Assembly (NCBI RefSeq): GCF_037204085.1
Contig: NZ_JBBCBW010000001.1
Coordinates: 310,001 to 374,000 of the forward strand
Length of the DNA stretch: 64,000 nucleotides
Reading direction: 5' to 3'
Source: Variovorax sp037204085
GTDB taxonomy: Bacteria > Pseudomonadota > Gammaproteobacteria > Burkholderiales > Burkholderiaceae_C
Positions 16,946-24,895 of this stretch are shown piece after piece; position 1 is the stretch's first letter, and every line of letters starts with the position of its first letter. The notes beneath the pieces are model-generated. The model was not told where the DNA came from. It was given only the letters and a program-made list of their open reading frames with translations, and ran no database searches. A program made the position numbers and the translations under genes.

Positions 16946-17651
16946 AAAGTCTCATCTGCTGAAGCAGCACCAGCCCATGGTGCGCCGCATGGCGCTCCAG
17001 ATGCTGGCCAAGCTGCCCGCCAGCGTCGAGCTCGACGACCTGATCCAGGCCGGCATGATCGGGCTGCTGGACGCCTCTACCCGCTACCAGGACAACCGCG
17101 GCGCGCAGTTCGAAACCTTTGCGAGCCAGCGCATCCGCGGCGCCATGCTCGACGAACTGCGTGCGAGCGACTGGGGCTCCCGCAACCTGCGCCAGCAGGC
17201 CCGCAAGGTCGAACAGGCGATCCAGTCGCTGGAGCACCGGCTGGGCCGGCCCGCCACCGAAGGGGAGATCGCCAAGGAACTGAAGATGGACCTGGATGAC
17301 TACCAGTCGCTGCTGCAGGAGATCCAGGGCTGCCAGCTGCTGTACGTCGAAGACTTTGCGCAGGAGGGCGAATCCGACAACCCCTGGCTCGACCGCCAGG
17401 CGCGCGGCGGCCGCCCCGGCGCCGACGACGACCCGCTGGCGCAGCTGCTCGAGGCCGGTTTTCGCCACGAGCTGGTCGACGCCATTTCCGCCCTGCCCGA
17501 GCGCGACCAGCTGCTGCTGAACCTGTACTACGAAGAAGAACTGAACCTGCGCGAGATCGGCGCCATCCTGGAAGTGACCCAGTCGCGCGTGTGCCAGCTG
17601 CACGCCCAGGCCATCAGCCGCCTGCGCGCGCACCTGAAACATTCGCTCTAG
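16920..17651 (+). CDS. fliA: RNA polymerase sigma factor FliA (sigma-28)
   Basis: Directs transcription of late flagellar and chemotaxis genes. I chose the GTG at 16920 (MYTAQGNIEK) because GGAAAGGGAAGG lies just upstream and the resulting 243 residues match the family; an ATG at 16902 would add six residues. Region 2 is visible (DLIQAGMIGLLDASTRYQ, FETFASQRIRGAMLDELR), then region 3 and a region 4 helix-turn-helix (LREIGAILEVTQSRVCQLHAQAI). Its targets in this window include fliC and flgK, which have matching promoters. The anti-sigma factor FlgM is not in the window. Confidence 0.95.
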   Translation: MYTAQGNIEKSHLLKQHQPMVRRMALQMLAKLPASVELDDLIQAGMIGLLDASTRYQDNRGAQFETFASQRIRGAMLDELRASDWGSRNLRQQARKVEQAIQSLEHRLGRPATEGEIAKELKMDLDDYQSLLQEIQGCQLLYVEDFAQEGESDNPWLDRQARGGRPGADDDPLAQLLEAGFRHELVDAISALPERDQLLLNLYYEEELNLREIGAILEVTQSRVCQLHAQAISRLRAHLKHSL

Positions 17652-17657
17652 CGCCGC

Positions 17658-17688
17658 TTGACCCTCACGTAGCGGCAGGGTCTACGAT
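17658..17688 (+). promoter_or_regulatory. MerR-type promoter/operator of the merR-carotenoid oxygenase pair
   Basis: -35 TTGACC (17658-17663) and -10 TACGAT (17683-17688) are separated by 19 bp, the over-long spacer that defines MerR-activated promoters. A perfect inverted repeat GACCCT / AGGGTC (17660-17665 and 17677-17682) lies in the spacer and overlaps the -35, exactly where MerR proteins bind. It sits 24 bp before the regulator's own ATG, so autoregulation is expected. Confidence 0.75.
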
Positions 17689-17711
17689 GCCTTCAACTTG
17701 AGAGGGAAGGC

Positions 17712-18776
17712 ATGTTCTTGAAGATCGGCGAACTCGCCCGGCGCACCGGGCTGACGGTTCGCGCATTGCGCCACTACGACGACATCGCACTGCTGGTGCC
17801 GTCCGAAAGATCCAGCGGCGGCTATCGCCTGTACGGCCGAAAGGACGTGGCGCGGCTCTACCGCATCCAGGCGCTGCGGCGGCTCGACCTGCCGCTTGCG
17901 GACATACAGCAACTTCTCGATGACGACGCCGGAGGGCTTCCGGAGGTCGTGGCCCGGCAGGTCGCGCAGCTCGACGACGAGATCCTGCGGGCCTCCGCTC
18001 TGCGCACCCACCTGCTCGCGGTGCAGGGCCTGCTGCAGGCCAGCGAAGAGCCCGGCATCGACGACTGGCTGCTGGCACTCGAAAGCATGGTTGCGGGCGC
18101 AAAGTACTTCAGCGACGACGAGCAGCGCACGCTCGAGGCGCAGCGCCGCGGCGCGGCCGATGCCCTGGCTCCAGAGCGCGCGGAATTGTCGGCCTGCCTG
18201 CATGGCCTCATGGCGGCCGGCGCATCGCCCGAAAGCCCGCAGGCCCTGGCCCTGGCGCGGCGCTGGATTGCGCTGCTGCTCGAAGAAGCCGGCGGCGACG
18301 AGGGCCTGCTGATGAAGCTCTACGCCATGCACTGGAACGAGCCGTCGCTCCATGCGCTCACCGGCGTGGACCGCGCGGGCATCCGCTACATCTCGCACGC
18401 CATGGCGTTCGCGCGCCTGCAACTCTATGCGCCCTACTGCAGCGAGGAAGACATGGCCACGCTGCGCCGGCACTACGCTGCGCAGACCGATGCGTGGCCG
18501 CCGCTCATCGCGGAAGTCCGGCAGCAGATGATGGCGAAGGAGCCCACCCACGGCCCGGCCATGCGCGCGCTGGCGTTGCGCTGGCAGGCGCTGTCGCTCG
18601 CCAAGGCCGGCGGCGACGCGGCCCTGCATGCCAGGCTGCAGCACGCATTTCGCCAGGACGCGGCGCTGCGGGCCGGTTCGGGTATCGACGAGGCGTTGGC
18701 CGCCTATGTCGGGCAAGCGATTGCACAGCTCGACGGCACGCCGCCTCTCATGAACAAACCCCAAGGCCCCCAGTGA
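17712..18776 (+). CDS. MerR-family regulator with tandem TipAS-like ligand domains
   Basis: A DNA-binding activator/repressor. Residues 1-70 form a winged helix of the MerR type (FLKIGELARRTGLTVRALRHYDD, then GYRLYGRKDVARLYRIQALR), followed by a dimerisation coiled coil to ~120. The C-terminal ~230 residues contain two related helical units, around 185-245 and 275-340, each of the pattern ALALARRW..LL..AGGD.. followed by a predicted helix, resembling TipAS drug-binding domains. Total 354 residues, longer than single-TipAS MerR proteins. The stop overlaps the carotenoid oxygenase start (GTGA), so the two are an operon. Ligand unknown. Confidence 0.85.
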   Translation: MFLKIGELARRTGLTVRALRHYDDIALLVPSERSSGGYRLYGRKDVARLYRIQALRRLDLPLADIQQLLDDDAGGLPEVVARQVAQLDDEILRASALRTHLLAVQGLLQASEEPGIDDWLLALESMVAGAKYFSDDEQRTLEAQRRGAADALAPERAELSACLHGLMAAGASPESPQALALARRWIALLLEEAGGDEGLLMKLYAMHWNEPSLHALTGVDRAGIRYISHAMAFARLQLYAPYCSEEDMATLRRHYAAQTDAWPPLIAEVRQQMMAKEPTHGPAMRALALRWQALSLAKAGGDAALHARLQHAFRQDAALRAGSGIDEALAAYVGQAIAQLDGTPPLMNKPQGPQ

Positions 18777-20257
18777 ACGCAGCAGCGCAGAAGAACCCTC
18801 ACTTCTTCACCGGCAACTACGCGCCGCTGACCGAAGAGCACGACATTGCCGCGCTCGAGATCCAAGGCGCGCTGCCGCCCGGGCTCTCGGGCAGCCTCTA
18901 CCGCGTCGGCCCGAACCCGCAATTCACACCGCGCGACGACAGCTACCACTGGTTCTCCGGCGACGGCATGGTGCATGCCTTTCATATCGGCGAGGGCAAG
19001 GTGTCTTACAGCAACCGCTGGGCGCGCACGCCCAAATGGCAGCTCGAGCATGAAGCCGGGCACGCGCTTTTCGGCACCTTCGGCAACCCCGCCACCAGCG
19101 ACCCGCTGGCGCATGGCCAGAACGGCGGCACCGCCAACACCAGCATGCTGTGGCATGGCAACCGGCTCTTCGCACTCGAAGAGTCGCACCAGCCTTTCGA
19201 GCTCGATGCGTTCACGCTGGCTTCCAGGGGGCATCAGAGCTTCGGCGGGCGCGTGGCCTCGCGCTGCACCGCGCACCCGAAGATCGACCCCGAAACCGGT
19301 GAACTGCATTTCTTCGCGTACTCGCCCGACGGTCCCTGCTCGCCGACCATGCTCTACGGCGTGATGGACCCGCATTGCGAAGTCACGCAACTGCAGTCGT
19401 TCACCGCGCCGCATGCCAGCATGGCGCACGACTTCATGCTGACGCGCGGGCACGTGCTCTTTCCGGTCACGCCGCTGACGCTCAGCATCGAGCGCGCGAT
19501 GCAAGGCAAGCCGCTGCTCGCGTGGGACGCCACCAAGCGCACCCATGTCGGCGTGATGCGCCGCGGCAGCGCGGTCGACACCCTGCGCTGGTTCGAGACC
19601 GACGCCTGCCACGTGTTCCACGTGATGAATGCCTGGGACGACGGCGAGACCATCGTGGCCTATGTAATGCAGTCGGACACCGCCCCCGGCCTGCCCGATG
19701 CCGAAGGCCGCCCCGGCGACCCGCACGCCATGGCTGCGCGCCTGTGCCGGTGGACCTTCGACCTGGCCGGTGAGAGCAACGGCTTCCAGCGTGAATACCT
19801 GGACGACCTGGCGGCGGAGTTTCCGCGCATCGACGAGCGCTACACCGGGCGCCGCAACCGCTACGGTTTCTACACCTGCCATGCGACGCCGCGCGCGCGA
19901 GACGACTCGCAGAGCGTGCTCTACGACCGCCTGGCCCGGTTCGACTTCGATACCTCCACGCGCAGCCTGTACACGCTGCCGCAAGGAGACGTGGTGTCCG
20001 AACCGGTGTTCGTGCCGCGCGCGGCGGATGCGGCCGAGGGCGACGGCTGGCTGCTTGCCGTAGCCTGGCGCGAAAAGGAAAACCGCAGCGACCTGCTCGT
20101 GTTCGAGGCCATGCGCTTGTCCGCGGGGCCGGTTGCGGTGGCCCGCCTGCCGCACCGCGTGCCGTTCGGGTTTCACGGGAATTGGCGTCCGTGCAACAAA
20201 GTGACTTTAGGCACTGGGGGCAATCGTTCCTTCCCCCTAAATTTGCGCGGGGCCTGA
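18773..20257 (+). CDS. Carotenoid oxygenase family protein
   Basis: Non-haem iron dioxygenase of the RPE65/carotenoid-cleavage family, which cleaves a double bond in carotenoids, stilbenes or lignin-derived phenylpropenes; the substrate here is not determinable. The GTG at 18773 overlaps the merR stop; the product is 494 residues. The four iron-ligand histidines can be placed at H168 (AHPKID), H219 (MAHDFML), H283 (VFHVMNAW) and H468 (FHGNW). The N-terminal GNYAPLTEEHDI and LYRVGPNPQF are typical. About 22 residues follow the HGNW motif, where most relatives stop within a few residues, so the C-terminus may be slightly extended. Confidence 0.92.
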   Translation: MNAAAQKNPHFFTGNYAPLTEEHDIAALEIQGALPPGLSGSLYRVGPNPQFTPRDDSYHWFSGDGMVHAFHIGEGKVSYSNRWARTPKWQLEHEAGHALFGTFGNPATSDPLAHGQNGGTANTSMLWHGNRLFALEESHQPFELDAFTLASRGHQSFGGRVASRCTAHPKIDPETGELHFFAYSPDGPCSPTMLYGVMDPHCEVTQLQSFTAPHASMAHDFMLTRGHVLFPVTPLTLSIERAMQGKPLLAWDATKRTHVGVMRRGSAVDTLRWFETDACHVFHVMNAWDDGETIVAYVMQSDTAPGLPDAEGRPGDPHAMAARLCRWTFDLAGESNGFQREYLDDLAAEFPRIDERYTGRRNRYGFYTCHATPRARDDSQSVLYDRLARFDFDTSTRSLYTLPQGDVVSEPVFVPRAADAAEGDGWLLAVAWREKENRSDLLVFEAMRLSAGPVAVARLPHRVPFGFHGNWRPCNKVTLGTGGNRSFPLNLRGA

Positions 20258-20290
20258 TCTCGGCCCTTTGCAACAAACGGGGAGGATCGC

Positions 20291-21217
20291 ATGAAGAAGT
20301 CCACGGGCAAGCCAAGCCGGCTCGCGCTTTCAAGATCGGCCATGGCCACGGCGGTAGCCGGGCTCATGGCTCTGGCGGGCTGCCAGAACATGCCCGCTCT
20401 CGACATGCAGATGGGCAGCCCATCCGCCAAGACGGTGGCCACCGGCAGCGCGGCCGGCTCGGCCACCGCCGGCGAAAGCAGCCAGCTGGAACGCTGCGAG
20501 TCGCCGCTGGGCACCGTCTCGCTGATCGAAAACGTCAATGCCGGCTGGTACACCGTGCTCACCGGCGAATACCGCCTGCCGCCCACGGCCAACCTGCTGC
20601 GCTTGCTGGTGCAGCAATCGAACTGCTTCGTGGTGGTCGAGCGCGGCGCGGCGGGCATGAACGCCATGAACCGCGAGCGTGCGCTCATGCAGTCGGGTGA
20701 AATGCGCGGGGGCAGCAACTTCGGGCGCGGCCAGATGGTGGCTTCGGACTACGGACTTTCGCCCGAGATCGTCTTCAGCAACAACGACGCGGGTGGCCTT
20801 GGCGGCGCGCTGGGCGGGTTGGTGGGCGGGGGGCGAGGCCTCGCCATCGCCAAGCTGGGCGCGAGCTTGCAGACAAAAGAAGCCAGCGCACTGCTGACGC
20901 TTATCGACAACCGCTCGGGTGTGCAGGTGGCAGCGGCCGAAGGCAGTGCTTCGAAGACCGACTTCGCGGGCTTTGCCGGTCTGAGCGGCGTTTCCGCAGC
21001 CGGGGGCGTCGGCGGCTACACGCGCACGCCGCAGGGCAAGGTGATTGCCGCTGCGTTCATGGACTCCTTCAACCAGATGGTCCGGTCGCTGCGCAGCTAC
21101 AAGGCGCAGACGGTACGCGGCCAGGGCCTCGGCGGCGGCGGGCGCCTGGGTGTCGATGGCGGAGCGGCCCCTTCGTCGACTTCGGCGCCGTCTGCGTCGA
21201 ATCGCAGAGGCAAATAG
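20291..21217 (+). CDS. CsgG-like outer-membrane lipoprotein
   Basis: A 308-residue predicted lipoprotein: signal sequence with lipobox LAGC, lipidated Cys31. The middle (YTVLTGEYRLPPTANLLRLLVQQSNCFVVVERG, then RALMQSGEMRGGSNFGRGQM) matches CsgG/HfaB-family proteins, which form secretion pores or assemble adhesins. A glycine-rich stretch GGLGGALGGLVGGGRG and a Gly/Ser-rich tail are present. A good site GGGGAGGATC precedes the ATG. No curli (csgA/B/E/F) genes are nearby, so its partner is unknown. It is convergent with cheZ. Confidence 0.8.
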   Translation: MKKSTGKPSRLALSRSAMATAVAGLMALAGCQNMPALDMQMGSPSAKTVATGSAAGSATAGESSQLERCESPLGTVSLIENVNAGWYTVLTGEYRLPPTANLLRLLVQQSNCFVVVERGAAGMNAMNRERALMQSGEMRGGSNFGRGQMVASDYGLSPEIVFSNNDAGGLGGALGGLVGGGRGLAIAKLGASLQTKEASALLTLIDNRSGVQVAAAEGSASKTDFAGFAGLSGVSAAGGVGGYTRTPQGKVIAAAFMDSFNQMVRSLRSYKAQTVRGQGLGGGGRLGVDGGAAPSSTSAPSASNRRGK

Positions 21218-21268
21218 GCCCGCGGCTCCGGGGCGAATCGCCCTGGCTTCCGGGCCATTGGCAAGCCC

Positions 21269-21925
21269 TTAGAACCCGAGGCTCTCCAGCAGGTCGTCCA
21301 CCTGGGCCTGGCCGGTCACGGCGTCCGGGTTGCCGGCCACTACCTGCGGGCCGTTCTGCAGGCTGTTGGCCTCCGCCTCGTGGCGTTTTTCAAGGTGCTT
21401 TTCGATGTGCGAGTTGTCGATCAGCACCTGGAGCAGTTGCGTCTCCACGTCGTTGACCACTTCCATCATCTTCTTGATGACCTGGCCGGTCAGGTCCTGG
21501 AAGTCCTGGGCCATCAGGATTTCGATCAGCTGCGTGTTGATGGCGCCGGCCTTCTGCGGGACTTCCTGCAGGTAGCCGCGCGTGTCCATGACCAGTTGGC
21601 GCGCATGGTCCAGCTCCACCGGGTTTGCAAACCATTCGTCCCAGCGCTTGCTGAGCCCCTTGGCATTGCTTGCAAGGTCTTCCTGCAGCGGCTGCGCCAG
21701 GTCGATGGCGTTGAGCGCGCGGTGCGCCGCCCGCTCGGTCATCGAGGCGATGTAGCCCAGCCGGTCGCGCGCATCCGGAATGGCTTGCGCGGCCTTGGCC
21801 ACCTGCTTGTCGAGCCCCAACTCGCGCAGGCCTTCGCGCAATTGCCGGGTCAGCTGCCCGATGCGCCCGAGCAACTCTTCGGCTGTGTTCCCGTGCTCTA
21901 CGGGTTCGAGCGCAGCGTGTGTCAT
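21269..21925 (-). CDS. cheZ: CheY-P phosphatase CheZ
   Basis: Dephosphorylates CheY-P to end the motor signal. The ATG at 21923-21925 gives 218 residues (E. coli 214). The long helical hairpin includes the catalytic region QDFQDLTGQVIKKMM, with the conserved active-site glutamine, and the C-terminal CheY-binding tail QAQVDDLLESLGF. It is the last gene of the leftward flhD-to-cheZ series, one base after the cheY stop. Confidence 0.95.
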   Translation of the reverse strand: MTHAALEPVEHGNTAEELLGRIGQLTRQLREGLRELGLDKQVAKAAQAIPDARDRLGYIASMTERAAHRALNAIDLAQPLQEDLASNAKGLSKRWDEWFANPVELDHARQLVMDTRGYLQEVPQKAGAINTQLIEILMAQDFQDLTGQVIKKMMEVVNDVETQLLQVLIDNSHIEKHLEKRHEAEANSLQNGPQVVAGNPDAVTGQAQVDDLLESLGF

Positions 21926-21926
21926 T

Positions 21927-22325
21927 TCAGGCCGCCTCTTTCTGGAGCTTCTCGAAGATCTTGTTGATCTTCTCTTCGAGCGTGGCCGCCGTGAAGGGCT
22001 TGACCACATAGCCGTTGGCGCCTGCCTGGGCGGCCGCAATGATGTTTTCCTTCTTGGCTTCGGCCGTGACCATGAGCACCGGCAGCTTGCCGAGCTCGGG
22101 GTCGGCGCGAATGGTCTGCAGCATGGTCAGGCCGTCCATGTTGGGCATGTTCCAGTCCGACACCACAAAGCCGAAGTTTCCGCCGCGCAGCTTCTCGATG
22201 CCGGCCGCGCCGTCTTCCGCCTCGTCGACGTTCAGGAACTCGAGTTCCTTCAACAGGTTGCGCACGATGCGGCGCATGGTCGGGAAGTCGTCCACAACCA
22301 AAATTTTGATGCTCTTATCGATCAC
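21927..22325 (-). CDS. cheY: Chemotaxis response regulator CheY
   Basis: Single-domain receiver whose phosphorylated form binds FliM and reverses the motor. The 132-residue protein has the acidic pocket D12-D13, phospho-acceptor D57 (SDWNMPNMDG), T87 (MVTAEA) and K109 (YVVKPF). The start codon is GTG, followed by IDKSIKILVVDD. It lies between cheB and cheZ. Confidence 0.97.
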   Translation of the reverse strand: MIDKSIKILVVDDFPTMRRIVRNLLKELEFLNVDEAEDGAAGIEKLRGGNFGFVVSDWNMPNMDGLTMLQTIRADPELGKLPVLMVTAEAKKENIIAAAQAGANGYVVKPFTAATLEEKINKIFEKLQKEAA

Positions 22326-22352
22326 GATTTTTCCAACTCCAACAGTTCGTTT

Positions 22353-23432
22353 TCAAACCCGGTTCGCGCGTTCGCCGAAGGTGCGCAGATGGGCCAGCAC
22401 GCGGCGCCCCATCTCTCCCAGCGGCGCCACGTCGTCAACGGCCCCCAATGCAATGGCCTCGCGCGGCATGCCGAAGACCACGCAGCTCGCTTCGTCCTGC
22501 GCGAATGTGTAGGCGCCCGCCTGCTTCATGCGCAGCAACCCTTCGGCGCCGTCCTTGCCCATGCCCGTCAGGATCATTCCGATCGCGTTCTTGCCGGCAT
22601 GCCGTGCAGCCGAGTCGAAGAGCACGTCGATGGAAGGACGATGGCGGTTCACCGGCGGCTCCTCGTTCAGCTGGGCCACGTAGTTGGCACCGCTGCGGCT
22701 GAGCGACAGGTGAAAGCCGCCCGGCGCAATGTAGGCATAGCCCGGCAGCACGCGCTCGCCGTGCTCGGCCTCCTTCACGGTAATGCGGCACAGGCCGTTC
22801 AGGCGCTGCGCAAAAGACCGCGTGAAGCCGGCCGGCATGTGCTGCGCAATGAGCACGGCCGGCGAGTCCGGCGGCAGCGGCAGCAGCACCTCGCGGATGG
22901 CTTCCGTTCCGCCCGTGGAGGCGCCGATGATGATGAGCTTCTCGGTACTCAGCAGCGGGCTGCGCAGCATCGGTTCCTGCGGGCTCTCCGGTGCACCCTT
23001 CGCGGCGGTGGCGTGCCGGCTCGGCAACAGCCGCGCGGCGGCGGCCGTGCGGATCTTGCCGGCGATGATTTCGGTGTACTGCATGAGCCCGTCGCGCACG
23101 CCGAGGCGCGGCTTGGTCACGAAGTCGATGGCACCCAGCTCCAGCGCACGCAGCGCAATTTCCGAGCCGCGCTCGGTCAGCGACGACACCATGACCACCG
23201 GCATCGGGCGCAGGCGCATCAGCTTCTCGAGAAATTCCAGCCCGTCCATGCGCGGCATCTCGACGTCGAGCGTGAGCACGTCGGGGTTGGTCACCTTGAT
23301 GAGGTCGCGTGCCTGCAGCGGATCGGCCGCGGTGCCGACCACCGTCATATCGGACTGGCTGTTGATGATCTCCGTCATCACGCTGCGAATCAGCGCCGAA
23401 TCGTCGACGCAAACTACCTTGATCTTCTTCAT
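22353..23432 (-). CDS. cheB: Protein-glutamate methylesterase/glutaminase CheB
   Basis: Removes methyl groups from chemoreceptors when phosphorylated by CheA. The ATG at 23430-23432 gives 359 residues: receiver domain 1-120 with phospho-acceptor D56 (LTLDVEMPRMDG), a linker, and the esterase domain with the catalytic serine in IGASTGGTEA, histidine in AQHMPAGFT, and aspartate in GMGKDGAEG. It overlaps the cheD stop by four bases. Confidence 0.97.
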   Translation of the reverse strand: MKKIKVVCVDDSALIRSVMTEIINSQSDMTVVGTAADPLQARDLIKVTNPDVLTLDVEMPRMDGLEFLEKLMRLRPMPVVMVSSLTERGSEIALRALELGAIDFVTKPRLGVRDGLMQYTEIIAGKIRTAAAARLLPSRHATAAKGAPESPQEPMLRSPLLSTEKLIIIGASTGGTEAIREVLLPLPPDSPAVLIAQHMPAGFTRSFAQRLNGLCRITVKEAEHGERVLPGYAYIAPGGFHLSLSRSGANYVAQLNEEPPVNRHRPSIDVLFDSAARHAGKNAIGMILTGMGKDGAEGLLRMKQAGAYTFAQDEASCVVFGMPREAIALGAVDDVAPLGEMGRRVLAHLRTFGERANRV

Positions 23433-24067
23433 GCGACCCAACTCCCCTTGCCATACGTGGCAGACCATTTGCGCAGCAGCTCGCCTTCGTCGTGCTGGAC
23501 CGCCTGAATATCGACTTGCGCGCGCAGCTTGCGCACCACTGCCTTGCCAGTGGGCAGCAGGCACACGCGGCGCGCATGCAGGCCGCGCAAGTCTTGCGCG
23601 GCGATGGTGATGCGCTGCTTCTCGAGGTAGCGCAGCACGAAGTCGGCGTTGCGCCCGCCGATGTTGAGCATGGTCATGTTGGCCAGCACCGCGGCGCCGC
23701 CGAAGACCTTGGCCCGCAGGCGTTCGCGCCTTGCGCCCGCGCGCAGCAGCTCGGCAATGAGCACGTCCATGGCGTAGGCGCCATAGCGCATCGATTCGAC
23801 CTGGTCCCGTGCATCGGCCTCGGCGTCGTCCGGGAGCATGAAGTGGTTCATGCCCGCAACGCCCGCTTCCACGTCGGTGACGCAGGCCGCCACGCAGGAA
23901 CCCAGCACGGTGGTCAGCAGGATGCCGGCATCCGTCACGTAGTACTCCGCCGGCAGCAGCTTGACTGCCGTGCAATCGAAGTCGCGGTCGAAGTAGTGGT
24001 GCGTGGCCACCGAGCCCGGCACGGCCGGCGGCCTGGAACCCCGCTCCTGAAGCAGGCCCGGATTCAT
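23429..24067 (-). CDS. cheD: Chemoreceptor glutamine deamidase CheD
   Basis: Deamidates receptor glutamines and can interact with CheY-type partners. The ATG at 24065-24067 gives 212 residues. The catalytic Cys58 sits in LGSCVAACV and His75 in GMNHFMLP; the threonine/alanine-rich GGAAVLANMTMLNIGGRNADF segment is also characteristic. It overlaps cheR (upstream) and cheB (downstream) by four bases each, a tight translationally coupled set. Confidence 0.95.
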   Translation of the reverse strand: MNPGLLQERGSRPPAVPGSVATHHYFDRDFDCTAVKLLPAEYYVTDAGILLTTVLGSCVAACVTDVEAGVAGMNHFMLPDDAEADARDQVESMRYGAYAMDVLIAELLRAGARRERLRAKVFGGAAVLANMTMLNIGGRNADFVLRYLEKQRITIAAQDLRGLHARRVCLLPTGKAVVRKLRAQVDIQAVQHDEGELLRKWSATYGKGSWVA

Positions 24068-24885
24068 GCGCGCGCCTTGCTCAGCGTGTACACCGTCTGC
24101 CCGATCGTCTTGAACGTCTGGTTCACCAGCGACGCGTTTTCGGAGTGCCCCGCAAACAGGAGGCCGTTGGGCTTGAGCAGCGGCACGAAGCGGTCCAGCA
24201 GCTTCTTCTGCGTGGGCTTGTCGAAATAGATCATCACGTTGCGGCAGAAGATCGCGTCCACGGGCTCCTTCACCGGCCACCCCGCGTCCAGCAGGTTGAG
24301 CCGCGAGAACTTGACCATGGCGGTCACTTCGGGACGCACCCTCACCTTGCCCGCGTTGGAGCCCGTGCCCTTGTTGAAGAAACGCCGCAGGCGCTCCGGG
24401 GACAGCCGGTTCACCTGCTCCATGGTGAACACCGCGGCCGAGGCCCTGGCCAGCACCGAGGTGTCGATGTCGGTGGCAATCACGCGGGCGGTGCTCGCGC
24501 GCTCGCCGAGCGCTTCCATCAGCGTGATGGCGATCGAATAGGGTTCTTCGCCGGTGGATGCGGCCGCGCACCACACCGTGACGGGCTGCGTCGCCTTGCG
24601 TGCCAGGTCCGCCAGCACCGGAAAGTGGTGCGCCTCGCGAAAGAACGACGTCAGGTTGGTCGTCAGAGAATTGATGAACAGCTGCCACTCGTCGCCGTCG
24701 CGGCTGTCTTCCAGCATGTTCAGGTAGGTGGCGAACTGGGGCAGCCCCAGGTCCCGCAGGCGGCGCGAAAGCCGGCTGTACACCATCTGCCGCTTGTGCT
24801 CGCCCAGGGCGATGCCGGCGCGGCGATGAATGAGCGTGCGAATCCGCGAGAAGTCGCTGTCGGTAAAAAGAAATTCGGACGTCAT
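24064..24885 (-). CDS. cheR: Chemotaxis protein methyltransferase CheR
   Basis: Methylates receptor glutamates using S-adenosylmethionine. Starting at the ATG at 24883-24885 it has 273 residues: N-terminal helical domain (SEFLFTDSDFSRIRTLIHRRAGI, SLTTNLTSFFREAHHF) and SAM-binding domain (VWCAAASTGEEPYSIA, ATDIDTSVLARA, FCRNVMIYFD). A TTG eight codons upstream is possible but overlaps the previous gene's stop. Receptors nearby ending in DWTEF should tether it. Confidence 0.95.
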   Translation of the reverse strand: MTSEFLFTDSDFSRIRTLIHRRAGIALGEHKRQMVYSRLSRRLRDLGLPQFATYLNMLEDSRDGDEWQLFINSLTTNLTSFFREAHHFPVLADLARKATQPVTVWCAAASTGEEPYSIAITLMEALGERASTARVIATDIDTSVLARASAAVFTMEQVNRLSPERLRRFFNKGTGSNAGKVRVRPEVTAMVKFSRLNLLDAGWPVKEPVDAIFCRNVMIYFDKPTQKKLLDRFVPLLKPNGLLFAGHSENASLVNQTFKTIGQTVYTLSKARA

Positions 24886-24895
24886 GCTCAATGTC

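Noticed and set aside
20215..20245. Hairpin GGGGG...CCCCC followed by TAAATTT as a terminator in the carotenoid oxygenase end
   Set aside because: The stem is only 5 bp with a long loop and lies within the coding region, so support is too weak.
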